The notes beneath the pieces were generated by a model, which saw only the letters and a program-made list of their open reading frames with translations, was not told the origin of the DNA and ran no database searches. From an uncultured Mailhella sp. (GTDB lineage Bacteria; Desulfobacterota; Desulfovibrionia; Desulfovibrionales; Desulfovibrionaceae), in assembly GCF_944324615.1 (NCBI RefSeq), contig NZ_CALUWY010000002.1:1-64000 (forward strand): a DNA stretch of 64,000 bases. Direction: 5' to 3'. This document shows, one piece after another, positions 45,355-55,249 of the stretch. The position numbers and the translations under genes are program-made. Within the stretch, counting starts at the first letter, position 1; every line of letters begins with the position of its first letter.

Positions 45355-45370
45355 TGTGACTTTGGTCACT
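45355..45370. promoter_or_regulatory. Crp/HcpR-type palindrome upstream of ccmE
   Basis: TGTGA-CTTTGG-TCACT matches the Crp consensus (TGTGA-N6-TCACA) except for the last base; the core GTGAC/GTCAC is a perfect dyad. It lies about 46 bases before the ccmE start. Confidence 0.5.
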
Positions 45371-45415
45371 GAAAACAGCCGCCGGCTGAACGATGCTCAT
45401 AGCCCAGGAGGCGAC

Positions 45416-45829
45416 ATGTCGACGAAAAAGAAAAATCTTTCCGTATATCTTACGGCGTTCGCCCTCTTTGCCGGAGGAGCGCTGTTCATGCTGTGGTCGG
45501 CCCTTTCGGAAGGGACCATGTATCATCTGAACGTATCCGAGGCCGTGGCCATGCCTTCGGAAAAGCTCAAGTCCGCCCGCCTGTTCGGCGTGGCTGCGGA
45601 CGACATCGTCAGGCCCGAGAACGGCCTCGGCGCGAGCTTCACGCTTCTTGATCTGGAGCACCCCGAAAAGGGCATCCGCGTGCACTATCGCGGCGTTCTG
45701 CCCGACACCTTCGACAAGGGCGCGGAAGTCATCGTGGAGGGCCGCATGGAAGGCGCGGACTTCAACGCCAAGACCCTCATGACCAAGTGCCCTTCCAAGT
45801 ACGAAAAAAGCAACAGGGAAAAGGCCTGA
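45416..45829 (+). CDS. ccmE: Cytochrome c maturation heme chaperone CcmE, CX3Y type
   Basis: 137 residues. One N-terminal membrane anchor (about residues 8-28) and an OB-fold periplasmic domain. The heme-attachment motif is CPSKY near residue 126, i.e. Cys-X3-Tyr rather than the classical His-X3-Tyr, a variant known from Desulfovibrio and archaea. CAGGAGGCG precedes the ATG. First gene of the ccm cluster. Confidence 0.92.
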   Translation: MSTKKKNLSVYLTAFALFAGGALFMLWSALSEGTMYHLNVSEAVAMPSEKLKSARLFGVAADDIVRPENGLGASFTLLDLEHPEKGIRVHYRGVLPDTFDKGAEVIVEGRMEGADFNAKTLMTKCPSKYEKSNREKA

Positions 45830-45864
45830 GATAAAAAACGCGCTCTGCATGCGCGTTTTTTATC
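45830..45864 (+). terminator. Terminator hairpin between ccmE and ccmF
   Basis: Fourteen-bp perfect stem, GATAAAAAACGCGC (45830-45843) with GCGCGTTTTTTATC (45851-45864), and a seven-base loop. Strong, so read-through must set ccmF-D expression unless a second promoter exists. Confidence 0.8.
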
Positions 45865-45909
45865 TCTGTGCCCTTTTCCTCCGCGTTTCCCCGTTTCTCA
45901 GGAGCCGCC

Positions 45910-47811
<1,902 letters not shown>

Positions 47812-47812
47812 C

Positions 47813-48451
47813 ATGGAAGGCGCGCTTCTGGAACTCAAAGGCGTTGCCAAGGCCTTCGGGCCGAGGCTCCTTTTCCGCCATGTGAACGCCGTCCTCATGC
47901 CCGGCACCCTTTCACTTCTGGCAGGGGCCAACGGCGCGGGAAAATCCACGCTTCTGCGCATCATGGCCGGGCTCACCCGGCCGGACGCAGGTACGGTGAC
48001 ATGCCGTGTGCCGGAAGAGCGGCTGGGCTACATGGCCCATGCCACCTTTCTCTATCCGGGGCTGGACGCGGAGGAAAATCTGCGCTTCTGGGCCCGGGCC
48101 GCAGGCCTTGACCGCGTGGATGAGCGGGTGAAGAACGCCCTTGCGCGCGTGGGGCTTTCCCGCCACGCCCACGAACGGGCGGGCATCTTTTCCCGGGGCA
48201 TGGCGCAGAGGCTCAACCTGGCGCGCCTTCTTCTTTCCGACCCCATGCTCATCCTGCTGGACGAACCCGCCACGGGGCTGGACGTCTCTTCCCGGGCCAT
48301 GCTCATGGAACTCATGCTGGAGGCGCGCGGCCGGGGCGCCGCCGTGCTCTGGATCAGCCACGATCTCAAGGAAGACGCCCCCCATGCGGACGCCGTGTTC
48401 ACGCTGGACAAGCGTGCCCTCATCCAAAGCGCGGGAGGCTCCTCATGCTGA
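47813..48451 (+). CDS. ccmA: Heme-exporter ATPase CcmA
   Basis: 212 residues. Walker A AGANGAGKST (about residues 36-45), ABC signature FSRGMAQRLNLAR, Walker B LILLDEPATGLD and the switch His in ISHD. It powers release of holo-CcmE with CcmB/C. It overlaps ccmB by seven bases. Confidence 0.95.
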   Translation: MEGALLELKGVAKAFGPRLLFRHVNAVLMPGTLSLLAGANGAGKSTLLRIMAGLTRPDAGTVTCRVPEERLGYMAHATFLYPGLDAEENLRFWARAAGLDRVDERVKNALARVGLSRHAHERAGIFSRGMAQRLNLARLLLSDPMLILLDEPATGLDVSSRAMLMELMLEARGRGAAVLWISHDLKEDAPHADAVFTLDKRALIQSAGGSSC

Positions 48452-49125
48452 CGTGCGCCCTCGCCATCTGCGGGAAGGATCTCAGGCTCATCCTCGCCCG
48501 GGGGGCGGGCCTTCTTCAGGCCCTGCTTCTGGGACTGCTGCTCGTGTTTCTGTTCAGCCTGTCCCTGAATGCGGGCGACAGACTCAGCCCGCAGGCCGCA
48601 GCCGCCATGTTCTGGCTGGCTTCAGCCTTCTGTCAGGTACTTATCTTCAACATGCTCTATGCCGTGGAGGAAAGCGCGCAGGCGCGCCTCGGCCTGGTGC
48701 TGCTGCCCGCACCGGTACAGGCCGTATGGCTGGGCAAGGCCATGGCCGGATTTCTGCTTCTTTCCGCCGCCCAGTGCGTCTTCATACCCGCCGTGTTCGT
48801 CTTCCTCGGCCAGCACCTCGGGCAGGGCTGGCACTGGGCCCTTGCCGGCATCGTGCTCGGCAACGTGGGCATGGCCGCCTCGGGCTCGCTGCTCGGCGCG
48901 CTTTCCGTGGGCCGCTCCGGGAGGGAATCGCTGCTTTCCATCGTGCTTTTCCCCCTGCTCGTGCCCATGCTCCTTGCCGGCGTGCGCCTCGCCTCCATGG
49001 GGCTGGACCCGGAACCCATGCTGGAGGACGCCCTCCGCTGGCTGGGCCTTGCCGCCGCCTTCGACGCGCTGTTTCTGGCCGCCGGGCTTCTCCTCTTTCC
49101 CTTCGTCTACAGCGGAGATGACTGA
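48445..49125 (+). CDS. ccmB: Heme-exporter membrane protein CcmB
   Basis: 226 residues with six predicted membrane helices and the family start CALAICGKDLRLILARGAG. It partners CcmA. Its stop overlaps the ccmC ATG by one base (TGATG). Confidence 0.93.
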   Translation: MLTCALAICGKDLRLILARGAGLLQALLLGLLLVFLFSLSLNAGDRLSPQAAAAMFWLASAFCQVLIFNMLYAVEESAQARLGLVLLPAPVQAVWLGKAMAGFLLLSAAQCVFIPAVFVFLGQHLGQGWHWALAGIVLGNVGMAASGSLLGALSVGRSGRESLLSIVLFPLLVPMLLAGVRLASMGLDPEPMLEDALRWLGLAAAFDALFLAAGLLLFPFVYSGDD

Positions 49126-49823
49126 TGAAGCGTTCCCCCGTCGCTCTTTTCGCCGTTCTCGGCGGTCTTGCCCTGGCATGCTGCCAGTGGCTCGTCTTTG
49201 TCTATGCCCCGGAAGAACAAGTCATGGGGCTTGCCCAGAAAATCTTCTACATCCATCTTCCCCTTGCCTGGTGGGGGCTCATCAGCTTCGGCGTTTCCTG
49301 CGCGGCAAGCATCGCCTACCTGAAAAGCGGCAAGGCGAAGTACGACCTGCTTTCCGCCTCCTCGGTAGAAATCGGCATGCTCTTCTGCACCCTCACCCTG
49401 GTGACCGGCTCCATCTGGGGGCGGCATTCCTGGGGCGTGTGGTGGACGTGGGATCCGCGCCTGACCACGGCGCTCATCCTGTGGTTCATCTATGCCGGGT
49501 GCATGGCCCTGCGCTCCATGCCCATGCCGGAAGGCCGTCGCGCGTCTCTGTGCGCCGTGGTGTCCATTGCGGGCTTTCTCGATGTGCCTCTGGTCTTTTT
49601 CTCCGCCCGGCTGTGGCGTTCCATACACCCTTCCGTCTTCGCCTCCCAGGGCGGCGGGCTGGAAGCGGAAATGGCCGTGGCCGTGGCCTCCTGCGTCATA
49701 AGCTTTTTCTTCATCTGGCTTGCGCTGCTTCTTCTGCGCTACAGGCAGAAGCTGCTTTCCCGCAGGCTGGATGAGCTGTTCTTTGAACGGATGATGGAAG
49801 AATCGGAAAACGAACAACACTGA
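49125..49823 (+). CDS. ccmC: Heme-handling membrane protein CcmC
   Basis: 232 residues. The WWD signature WGRHSWGVWWTWDPRLTTALILW lies around residues 98-120, with conserved His in KIFYIHLPLAWW and RLWRSIHPSV. It loads heme on CcmE. Its C-terminus is charged and cytoplasmic. Confidence 0.95.
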   Translation: MKRSPVALFAVLGGLALACCQWLVFVYAPEEQVMGLAQKIFYIHLPLAWWGLISFGVSCAASIAYLKSGKAKYDLLSASSVEIGMLFCTLTLVTGSIWGRHSWGVWWTWDPRLTTALILWFIYAGCMALRSMPMPEGRRASLCAVVSIAGFLDVPLVFFSARLWRSIHPSVFASQGGGLEAEMAVAVASCVISFFFIWLALLLLRYRQKLLSRRLDELFFERMMEESENEQH

Positions 49824-49851
49824 TACCGCGCCCGAAGGCGGGAGATACCCT

Positions 49852-49986
49852 ATGACTGCTGTTACCTGGCTCATGGCGGCCAATGCCGCACTCTGGATAG
49901 GACTGGGGCTTTACACGGCCTTCCTGGCCGCCGAACAGAAAAGGCTGGAACGCCGCATGGCACAGTGGGAGGCCGACCATGACTGA
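49852..49986 (+). CDS. ccmD: CcmD-like small membrane protein
   Basis: 44 residues: one membrane helix (TWLMAANAALWIGLGLYTAFLA) followed by a basic/acidic coil (EQKRLERRMAQWEADHD), the exact layout of CcmD, which releases holo-CcmE from CcmABC. GGGAGAT lies six bases before the ATG. It overlaps the following TPR gene by eight bases. Position directly after ccmC supports the call. Confidence 0.85.
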   Translation: MTAVTWLMAANAALWIGLGLYTAFLAAEQKRLERRMAQWEADHD

Positions 49987-50548
49987 TGCCTCCCGCCGTA
50001 TCGTGCTCGGCGCGCTTTCCCTCGGACTCGGGGTCATGTTCGCCCTTTCCCTGGCCTGGCGCATGGGCGACCATCCGCTGGTACGTCAGAACACGCGCCC
50101 GGCCGCGCAGGCTGCACCGAAGGCGCAGCCCTCCGCCTCAGCCGACGCGGAAAACGCCCCCATCATGGCGCTCATGCAGAAACTGCAGAGCAATCCCAAC
50201 GATGTGGAGGCGCTGCTGCAGCTGGCAGGTCTTTTTGCCGAACGGGGCGACAACGACGCCGCAAAGGAAATGGCCCAGCGCGCCGTGGTGGCCGCGCCTT
50301 CCGATCACCGTCCGCCCTACCTCATGGGCGTGGTGCTCGCCCGGCAGGGCCAGTGGGCCGAAGCCGCAGACAGTCTTGAGCGTTCCATCCATCTCAAGGA
50401 CGACGCCGCCACCCGTTACAGTCTTGCCGTCATTTACCGCTATCACCTGAACGACGAGGCGAAGGCCCGCGAGAACTATGAAGTCGCGGCAAAGATCTGC
50501 GAAGATCCCGCCCTTTCCTCCATGATCCGTGCGGAGCTGGAAAAATGA
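49979..50548 (+). CDS. TPR-repeat protein of the ccm cluster (CcmI-like)
   Basis: 189 residues. An N-terminal membrane anchor (about residues 8-27), an Ala/Pro-rich spacer, then about three TPR units (NDVEALLQLAGLFAERGD; HRPPYLMGVVLARQGQWAEAADSLERS; AATRYSLAVIYRYHLND). Matches the periplasmic apocytochrome-holding module of CcmI/CcmH. It overlaps ccmD and, by ATGA, mnmE. No ccmG or Cys-containing ccmH is present here. Confidence 0.82.
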   Translation: MTDASRRIVLGALSLGLGVMFALSLAWRMGDHPLVRQNTRPAAQAAPKAQPSASADAENAPIMALMQKLQSNPNDVEALLQLAGLFAERGDNDAAKEMAQRAVVAAPSDHRPPYLMGVVLARQGQWAEAADSLERSIHLKDDAATRYSLAVIYRYHLNDEAKARENYEVAAKICEDPALSSMIRAELEK

Positions 50549-51957
50549 GCGCCGTCGATTTCAGAACCGATACCGACACCATCGCGGCCATAGCCACCGC
50601 TCCCGGAGCGGGCGGGGTGGGCATCATCCGCATATCGGGGCCGAAGGCGCACGACATTCTTCTTTCCATGTTCCGCCCCTCCTCCCCCGCCTTCCGCGAT
50701 TTCACGCCGCGCATGCTGCATCACGGCCGTATGCTGGATGCTGAGAACCGCGAAGCCGACGACGCCCTTGCCGTATTCTTCAAGGCCCCCCATTCCTTTA
50801 CCGGAGAAGACTGCGCCGAAATACAGGGGCATGGCGGTGTGGCCGTGCTTTCCGCGCTGCTCGACTCCGTGCTTTCCCGGGGCGCGCGCATGGCCGAGAG
50901 GGGGGAATTCACCCGGCGCGCCTTTCTGAACGGCCGCATGGATCTCTCCCAGGCCGAAGCCGTGGCGGAACTCATCGCCGCGCCCTCGCGCGAGGGCGTA
51001 TACTTGGCTTCCGCCAAGCTCGACGGGCTTCTCGGCCGCAAGGTGGAGGAGCTGCGCGGCAGGCTGGAATACCTGCGGCAGAGGGTATGCCTTGCCATCG
51101 ACTTTCCCGATGAGGAGGGAGAATGCCTGCCCCCGCAGGAATTTTCCGCCATCACGCGGGAAGTGGCCGGAGGCATACGCGGCCTTCTGGCCGGTTACGA
51201 ACGCGCCCGCTGCTGGCGGGAAGGTGCGCTCGTGGTGCTGGCCGGGCAGGTGAACGCAGGCAAATCCAGCCTCATGAACGCCTTTCTCGGCCGCCAGAGG
51301 GCCATTGTCACGGAAAAGCCGGGCACCACGCGCGACTATCTGGAAGAAATGACCACCCTTGCGGGCCTGCCCGTGCGTCTGGTGGACACCGCAGGCCTGC
51401 GGGAACACAGCGAAGACAGCATCGAACTGGAAGGCATGCGCCGCGGCAAAGAACTTGCCGCCAACGCGCGCTGCGTGCTCGTGGTGCTGGATGGAACACG
51501 CTCCGCCTCATCGGGCGATCCTCTCGCCCCGTATACTGCGGAAGAGGCGCTCATCCAGGAACTCGGGGAAAAACGCTGCATCGCCGTGTGGAACAAGGCC
51601 GATGTCACGCCCCCGCCCTCCGGCCTTGAAGATTTCCACGGCGCAAGGCTCATGCCCGTTTCCGCCCGCGAAGGCACGGGCATCGACGAGCTGTGCGCGG
51701 CCATCCGCGCCCTCTGCCTTGCCGACGACAGCCCGGAAGAAGGAGACATCGCCCCGAACCTCCGCCAGGCGGCCCAGCTTCAGAAGGCGCTCTCGGCCCT
51801 GGAAGAGCTGGACAAGGCCATCGCCCTTTCCGTTCCGCCCGATCTGTGCAGCATTCATCTCGAAGCCGCCTCCGCCCACCTTGCGGACATCACGGGTCTG
51901 AACAGCACGGAAGAAACGCTGAACGCCATCTTCTCATCCTTCTGCATCGGAAAATAG
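50545..51957 (+). CDS. mnmE: tRNA modification GTPase MnmE
   Basis: 470 residues, forming the cmnm5U34 tRNA modification with MnmG. The N-terminal folate-binding domain starts DTIAAIATAPGAGGVGIIRISG. The G domain in the helical region has GQVNAGKSSLMN, DTAGLRE and NKAD. The catalytic C-terminal FCIGK is intact. Start overlaps the TPR gene by four bases; terminator downstream. Confidence 0.97.
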   Translation: MSAVDFRTDTDTIAAIATAPGAGGVGIIRISGPKAHDILLSMFRPSSPAFRDFTPRMLHHGRMLDAENREADDALAVFFKAPHSFTGEDCAEIQGHGGVAVLSALLDSVLSRGARMAERGEFTRRAFLNGRMDLSQAEAVAELIAAPSREGVYLASAKLDGLLGRKVEELRGRLEYLRQRVCLAIDFPDEEGECLPPQEFSAITREVAGGIRGLLAGYERARCWREGALVVLAGQVNAGKSSLMNAFLGRQRAIVTEKPGTTRDYLEEMTTLAGLPVRLVDTAGLREHSEDSIELEGMRRGKELAANARCVLVVLDGTRSASSGDPLAPYTAEEALIQELGEKRCIAVWNKADVTPPPSGLEDFHGARLMPVSAREGTGIDELCAAIRALCLADDSPEEGDIAPNLRQAAQLQKALSALEELDKAIALSVPPDLCSIHLEAASAHLADITGLNSTEETLNAIFSSFCIGK

Positions 51958-51967
51958 CCTTCCGCAC

Positions 51968-51993
51968 AAGGCCCGGCCCCGCGCCGGGCCTTT
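51968..51993 (+). terminator. Terminator of the ccm-mnmE unit
   Basis: AAGGCCCGGC (51968-51977) pairs with GCCGGGCCTT (51983-51992), with a five-base loop and a short T run. Confidence 0.8.
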
Positions 51994-52199
51994 GTGTGCC
52001 GATCCGTGCCGCGAAACTTTCCGGCGGCATGACGGAAAACACCAGGTATCTTTCCCTGAAAAACACCGTTTCCCCTGTTAAATACCGCAATATGCGCCTT
52101 TAAACGAAAAAAACGACCGTCCTTTTCCCCTTCGGCGCCTCAGGGGACATCTTGCCCCCCCGCTTTTTCCATGATAATGCTTGACTGCAAGGTTAAATT

Positions 52200-52871
52200 A
52201 TGCCCGTCGATACCGTTTCCCCGCCCCATTCTTCCAGAAAACAGGCCTTTTCACCTGTTGTTCTTCAGCCGTGCCTGAGCAAGGAGGAGATCAACCTTCT
52301 GCCCATTCAGGCATGGGAAGGCCCCGTCGTCCTTGTGCGCGAAGAAGAGTCCCTTGCGGCCGCTCTGGAAAAACTCCGGCAGGAACCGGTACTCGGCTTC
52401 GATACCGAAACAAGGCCCACCTTCACCAAGGGCAAGACCTGCCGCCCCGCGCTCATACAGCTTGCCACGGCGGATACGGCCTACCTCATCCAGCTCACCC
52501 ATCTGCCCTTCAGTGAAGGTATTGCCGAACTGCTCTCCTCTCCCCGCGTGCTGAAGGTGGGCGTGGCCATTCACGACGACATGAAGGCGCTGGCCCGCAT
52601 CCATCCCTTCCAGGCCGACGGCGTGGTGGATCTGGCCGTCATGGCCCGCGCACGGGGCATTCAGGCCCAGGGCCTGCGCACCCTTGCCGCCAATCTTCTG
52701 GGCTTCCGCATCAGCAAAAGCGCCCAGTGCTCCAACTGGGAAAACCATGAGCTCACCCCCCAGCAGATCAAGTACGCCGCCACCGACGCATGGGTGGGCC
52801 GTGAACTGTACTTCCACATGCTGCGCATGGGCGTTCAGGCGCAGAAGAACAGACGGCAGAATCAGGCCTGA
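52200..52871 (+). CDS. DEDD-family 3'-5' exonuclease
   Basis: 223 residues. Exo I LGFDTETRPTF (about residues 65-75), Exo II VGVAIHDDMKAL (about 121-132), Exo III YAATDAWVGRELY (about 197-209), a DEDDy set as in the RNase D/WRN-type domain. It has no HRDC domain, so it is a stand-alone exonuclease acting on RNA or DNA. AAGG lies eight bases before the ATG. Monocistronic. Confidence 0.88.
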   Translation: MPVDTVSPPHSSRKQAFSPVVLQPCLSKEEINLLPIQAWEGPVVLVREEESLAAALEKLRQEPVLGFDTETRPTFTKGKTCRPALIQLATADTAYLIQLTHLPFSEGIAELLSSPRVLKVGVAIHDDMKALARIHPFQADGVVDLAVMARARGIQAQGLRTLAANLLGFRISKSAQCSNWENHELTPQQIKYAATDAWVGRELYFHMLRMGVQAQKNRRQNQA

Positions 52872-52983
52872 ACGGCTCTCTCCCCTCCCGCGCACGGCGT
52901 TTTTCCCAGGCTCTCTCCTCTGTGCCGGAACATCCGGAACGTCATGCCGGAGTCTTTTTCTTCCCTGAACCAGGCAGAACACC

Positions 52984-53730
52984 ATGACCACCTTTTCCAG
53001 CAACAGATACGCCTCCGTATCGGAGGCCGCACGATACGCCCATATCTCTCCCTATCTGGACAAGGGCTATCCCTGCGTCATTTCAGGGATCAGCACCGTA
53101 TGGAAGGAAGCAAGGGCCTGGGGAGTGGAAAAGCACCTCATGAAGGGGCAGGTCTTTTCCTTCGACGACGAAAACACCACCAACTTCGTCTACGTCAAAT
53201 CCGGTACCGTGCACTGCATCTTCTACGAAGGAAACGGAGCTTCCCGCACCAACCTCATCTGCAAGGCAGGCGCGCTCATCAATGAAACCTGCACGGTAAC
53301 CCAGTCCATATCCTCGAAAGTGCTCTTTGAGTGCCGTACTCCGGTCACACTTTACTATTTCAGCGGTGAGCTCCCCTTCAACAACAGCTTCATCGCCGAC
53401 TTTCCCCACCTCATCAAAAACATGTTTCTCTCCAGCGCTACGAAGCTCCTGCACATTCAGGCCCTGCTCAACGCCGTGTGCACGCGGAACAAGCTGCACC
53501 TCGTCTGCTGGTACATCTATTCCATGGTCATGCATCACCAGGGAAAGACCTGCTTTTTTCCCGATATTTCCCAGACCGACATCTGTGCCCTTCTCGGGCT
53601 GAGCAAGAGCAGCATGAAGCGGAGCATGGGATACTTGAAGGAAGAAGGTATCGTGACACAGTTCACAAAACATCATCTCGTCGTGGAAGACCTGCCTCGT
53701 CTTGCCGAACTCGCCATGCCCGGAAGCTGA
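52984..53730 (+). CDS. Crp/Fnr-family regulator of the TRAP cluster
   Basis: 248 residues. Effector barrel at about residues 45-140 (HLMKGQVFSFDDENTTNFVYVKSG, then AGALINETCT), dimer helix, and C-terminal helix-turn-helix (ISQTDICALLGLSKSSMKRSMGYLKEEG). Organised like the regulator at 39789-40541 but with normal local GC content. It lies just before an amidohydrolase-TRAP operon on the same strand, with 154 bases between, so it is the probable local activator. Confidence 0.82.
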   Translation: MTTFSSNRYASVSEAARYAHISPYLDKGYPCVISGISTVWKEARAWGVEKHLMKGQVFSFDDENTTNFVYVKSGTVHCIFYEGNGASRTNLICKAGALINETCTVTQSISSKVLFECRTPVTLYYFSGELPFNNSFIADFPHLIKNMFLSSATKLLHIQALLNAVCTRNKLHLVCWYIYSMVMHHQGKTCFFPDISQTDICALLGLSKSSMKRSMGYLKEEGIVTQFTKHHLVVEDLPRLAELAMPGS

Positions 53731-53790
53731 CACCTCCCCCTTCCGTCGCCTTCCTTTTCCTCCCTTTTTTTCATAAGAACGCTACTGCTT

Positions 53791-53858
53791 CCCAAAAAGG
53801 GTCATTTGGACTATTTTAAGCTCTTTTTTGGGGTAAAGTCGGAATCAAGCTTGCAAGC
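53791..53858. promoter_or_regulatory. Candidate control region of the amidohydrolase-TRAP operon
   Basis: Contains the inverted repeat CCCAAAAAG (53791-53799) / CTTTTTTGGGG (53823-53833) and the perfect 10-bp palindrome GCTTGCAAGC (53849-53858), in an AT-rich stretch just before the amidohydrolase gene. Candidate sites for the neighbouring Crp-like protein. Confidence 0.4.
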
Positions 53859-53884
53859 ATACTTTTTCACAATGGGAGTATGTC

Positions 53885-54727
53885 ATGATCTTCGATTTCC
53901 GCCTTCGTCCCCCGTACAAGGGCTTTGCCGAACTTTCGATCTTCAACCCTGTCTGCAATGCCGTCGCCCCTCATGACGTGAATGCATGGCGCTCCGAATC
54001 GGCCCACCGGAAATCCTTCCCCCTCTTTCTGGAGGAAATGAAGGAAGCCGGCGTGGATAAAGGCGTGGTCATGGCCCGCGCCACCAGTTCCTTTGCCGCC
54101 TCCGTGCCCAATGACGACGTTCTTGCCCTGGCGCAGGAATATCCCGGTACCTTCTTTCCCTTCGGGGCCGTGGATGTAAGCGCGGGCATTCTTCCTGCAC
54201 TTGCCGAAGTACGCCGCTGCAAGGACATGGGCTTCTACGGCGTCGCCGTGGAACCCGGCTTCTGCGATCCTGCGCGCAAGGCCGACGATCCCACGCTCTA
54301 CCCCGTCTACGCGCTCTGCGCGGAACTCGGGCTCATTGCCGTCATCACCTCAAGCTTCATGGTCGGGCCCGACATCGACTATTCCAACCCCGTGTACATC
54401 CAGCACGTCGCCTCCGATTTTCCCACGCTGCAGATCGTGGTTTCCCACGCCTGCTATCCCTGGCTCATGCAGATGGTGAACATCATGCTCATGTGCCCCA
54501 ATATCTGGATCGTGCCCGACATGTACATGCACAACCCCTCCGCTCCCGGGCACGAGATGTACGGCAACGCCATACGCTGGCTCAAGGGGGAACGCGTCCT
54601 CTACGGTTCCGCCTACCCCTGCTACGACATCCGTCAGGCCGTGCATGACTTCCATCTCTTCGAGCTTGGTGAAGAGCTCACGCAGAAGGTCATGTGGGAC
54701 AACGCCCACAAGCTGCTCGCACTCTGA
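53885..54727 (+). CDS. Amidohydrolase-2-like TIM-barrel protein with altered metal site
   Basis: 280 residues. Overall order fits the amidohydrolase-2/ACMSD-type family: N-terminal MIFDFRLRPP where relatives have DxHxH, VEPGF, VVSHACYPW (metal His in relatives), YGSAYPCYD where relatives have GSDYP, and the terminal DNAHKLLAL. The HxH pair and the catalytic Asp are therefore replaced, so classical metal hydrolysis or decarboxylation is doubtful. GGGAG lies before the ATG. First gene of the TRAP operon. Confidence 0.78.
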   Translation: MIFDFRLRPPYKGFAELSIFNPVCNAVAPHDVNAWRSESAHRKSFPLFLEEMKEAGVDKGVVMARATSSFAASVPNDDVLALAQEYPGTFFPFGAVDVSAGILPALAEVRRCKDMGFYGVAVEPGFCDPARKADDPTLYPVYALCAELGLIAVITSSFMVGPDIDYSNPVYIQHVASDFPTLQIVVSHACYPWLMQMVNIMLMCPNIWIVPDMYMHNPSAPGHEMYGNAIRWLKGERVLYGSAYPCYDIRQAVHDFHLFELGEELTQKVMWDNAHKLLAL

Positions 54728-54735
54728 TACCCGGA

Positions 54736-54759
54736 GGGCCTCCGCTCCGGCGGAGGCCC
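54736..54759 (+). promoter_or_regulatory. Intra-operon hairpin before dctQ-type gene
   Basis: Ten-bp stem GGGCCTCCGC (54736-54745) with GCGGAGGCCC (54750-54759), TCCG loop, no T run. It may stabilise or separate the mRNA segments. Confidence 0.5.
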
Positions 54760-54771
54760 CGGAGCTACGCC

Positions 54772-55248
54772 ATGAAAACATTCTTCGACTTCCTCGACCG
54801 TCTGGTGGAAACACTCGGCATTCTCGTGACATGCGCGCTCATCGTCATCGCCTTCATTCAGGTGTTCTGGCGCTATGCTCTCGGCAACGCCCTTTCCTGG
54901 CCTGAAGAAACAAGCCTCATGCTCTTTCTCTGGATGAGCTATCTCGGTGTTGCCATGGCCATGAAGGAGGAGGCGCATCTCCGGGTGGACGCCTTCGTCA
55001 TGGCCCTGCCGCAAAAAGGGCAGCACATCATGCGCGTCATCTGCCTCGCCGGCGCCGTGCTGCTCTGCGCGGCCATCACCTGCATGAGCTTCAACACCAC
55101 CATGAAAATCATGTCCCGCGGTCAGACGGCCATATCCATTCCCCTGCCCATCTGGTACGTCTGGCTCGGCATTCCCTTCTGCTTTGCGCTGACCACGCTG
55201 CAGGCGGTCCGCCGCCTCTGGCTCGCGCTCACGACTTCGGAGAACTGA
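54772..55248 (+). CDS. TRAP transporter small permease (DctQ)
   Basis: 158 residues with four membrane helices (about 12-32, 45-65, 85-105, 125-145). The DctQ landmarks VFWRYALGNALSWPEETSLMLFLWMSYLGVAMAMKE-type region sit near residues 30-65. GGAG lies seven bases before the ATG. dctM begins two bases after its stop. Confidence 0.92.
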   Translation: MKTFFDFLDRLVETLGILVTCALIVIAFIQVFWRYALGNALSWPEETSLMLFLWMSYLGVAMAMKEEAHLRVDAFVMALPQKGQHIMRVICLAGAVLLCAAITCMSFNTTMKIMSRGQTAISIPLPIWYVWLGIPFCFALTTLQAVRRLWLALTTSEN

Positions 55249-55249
55249 C

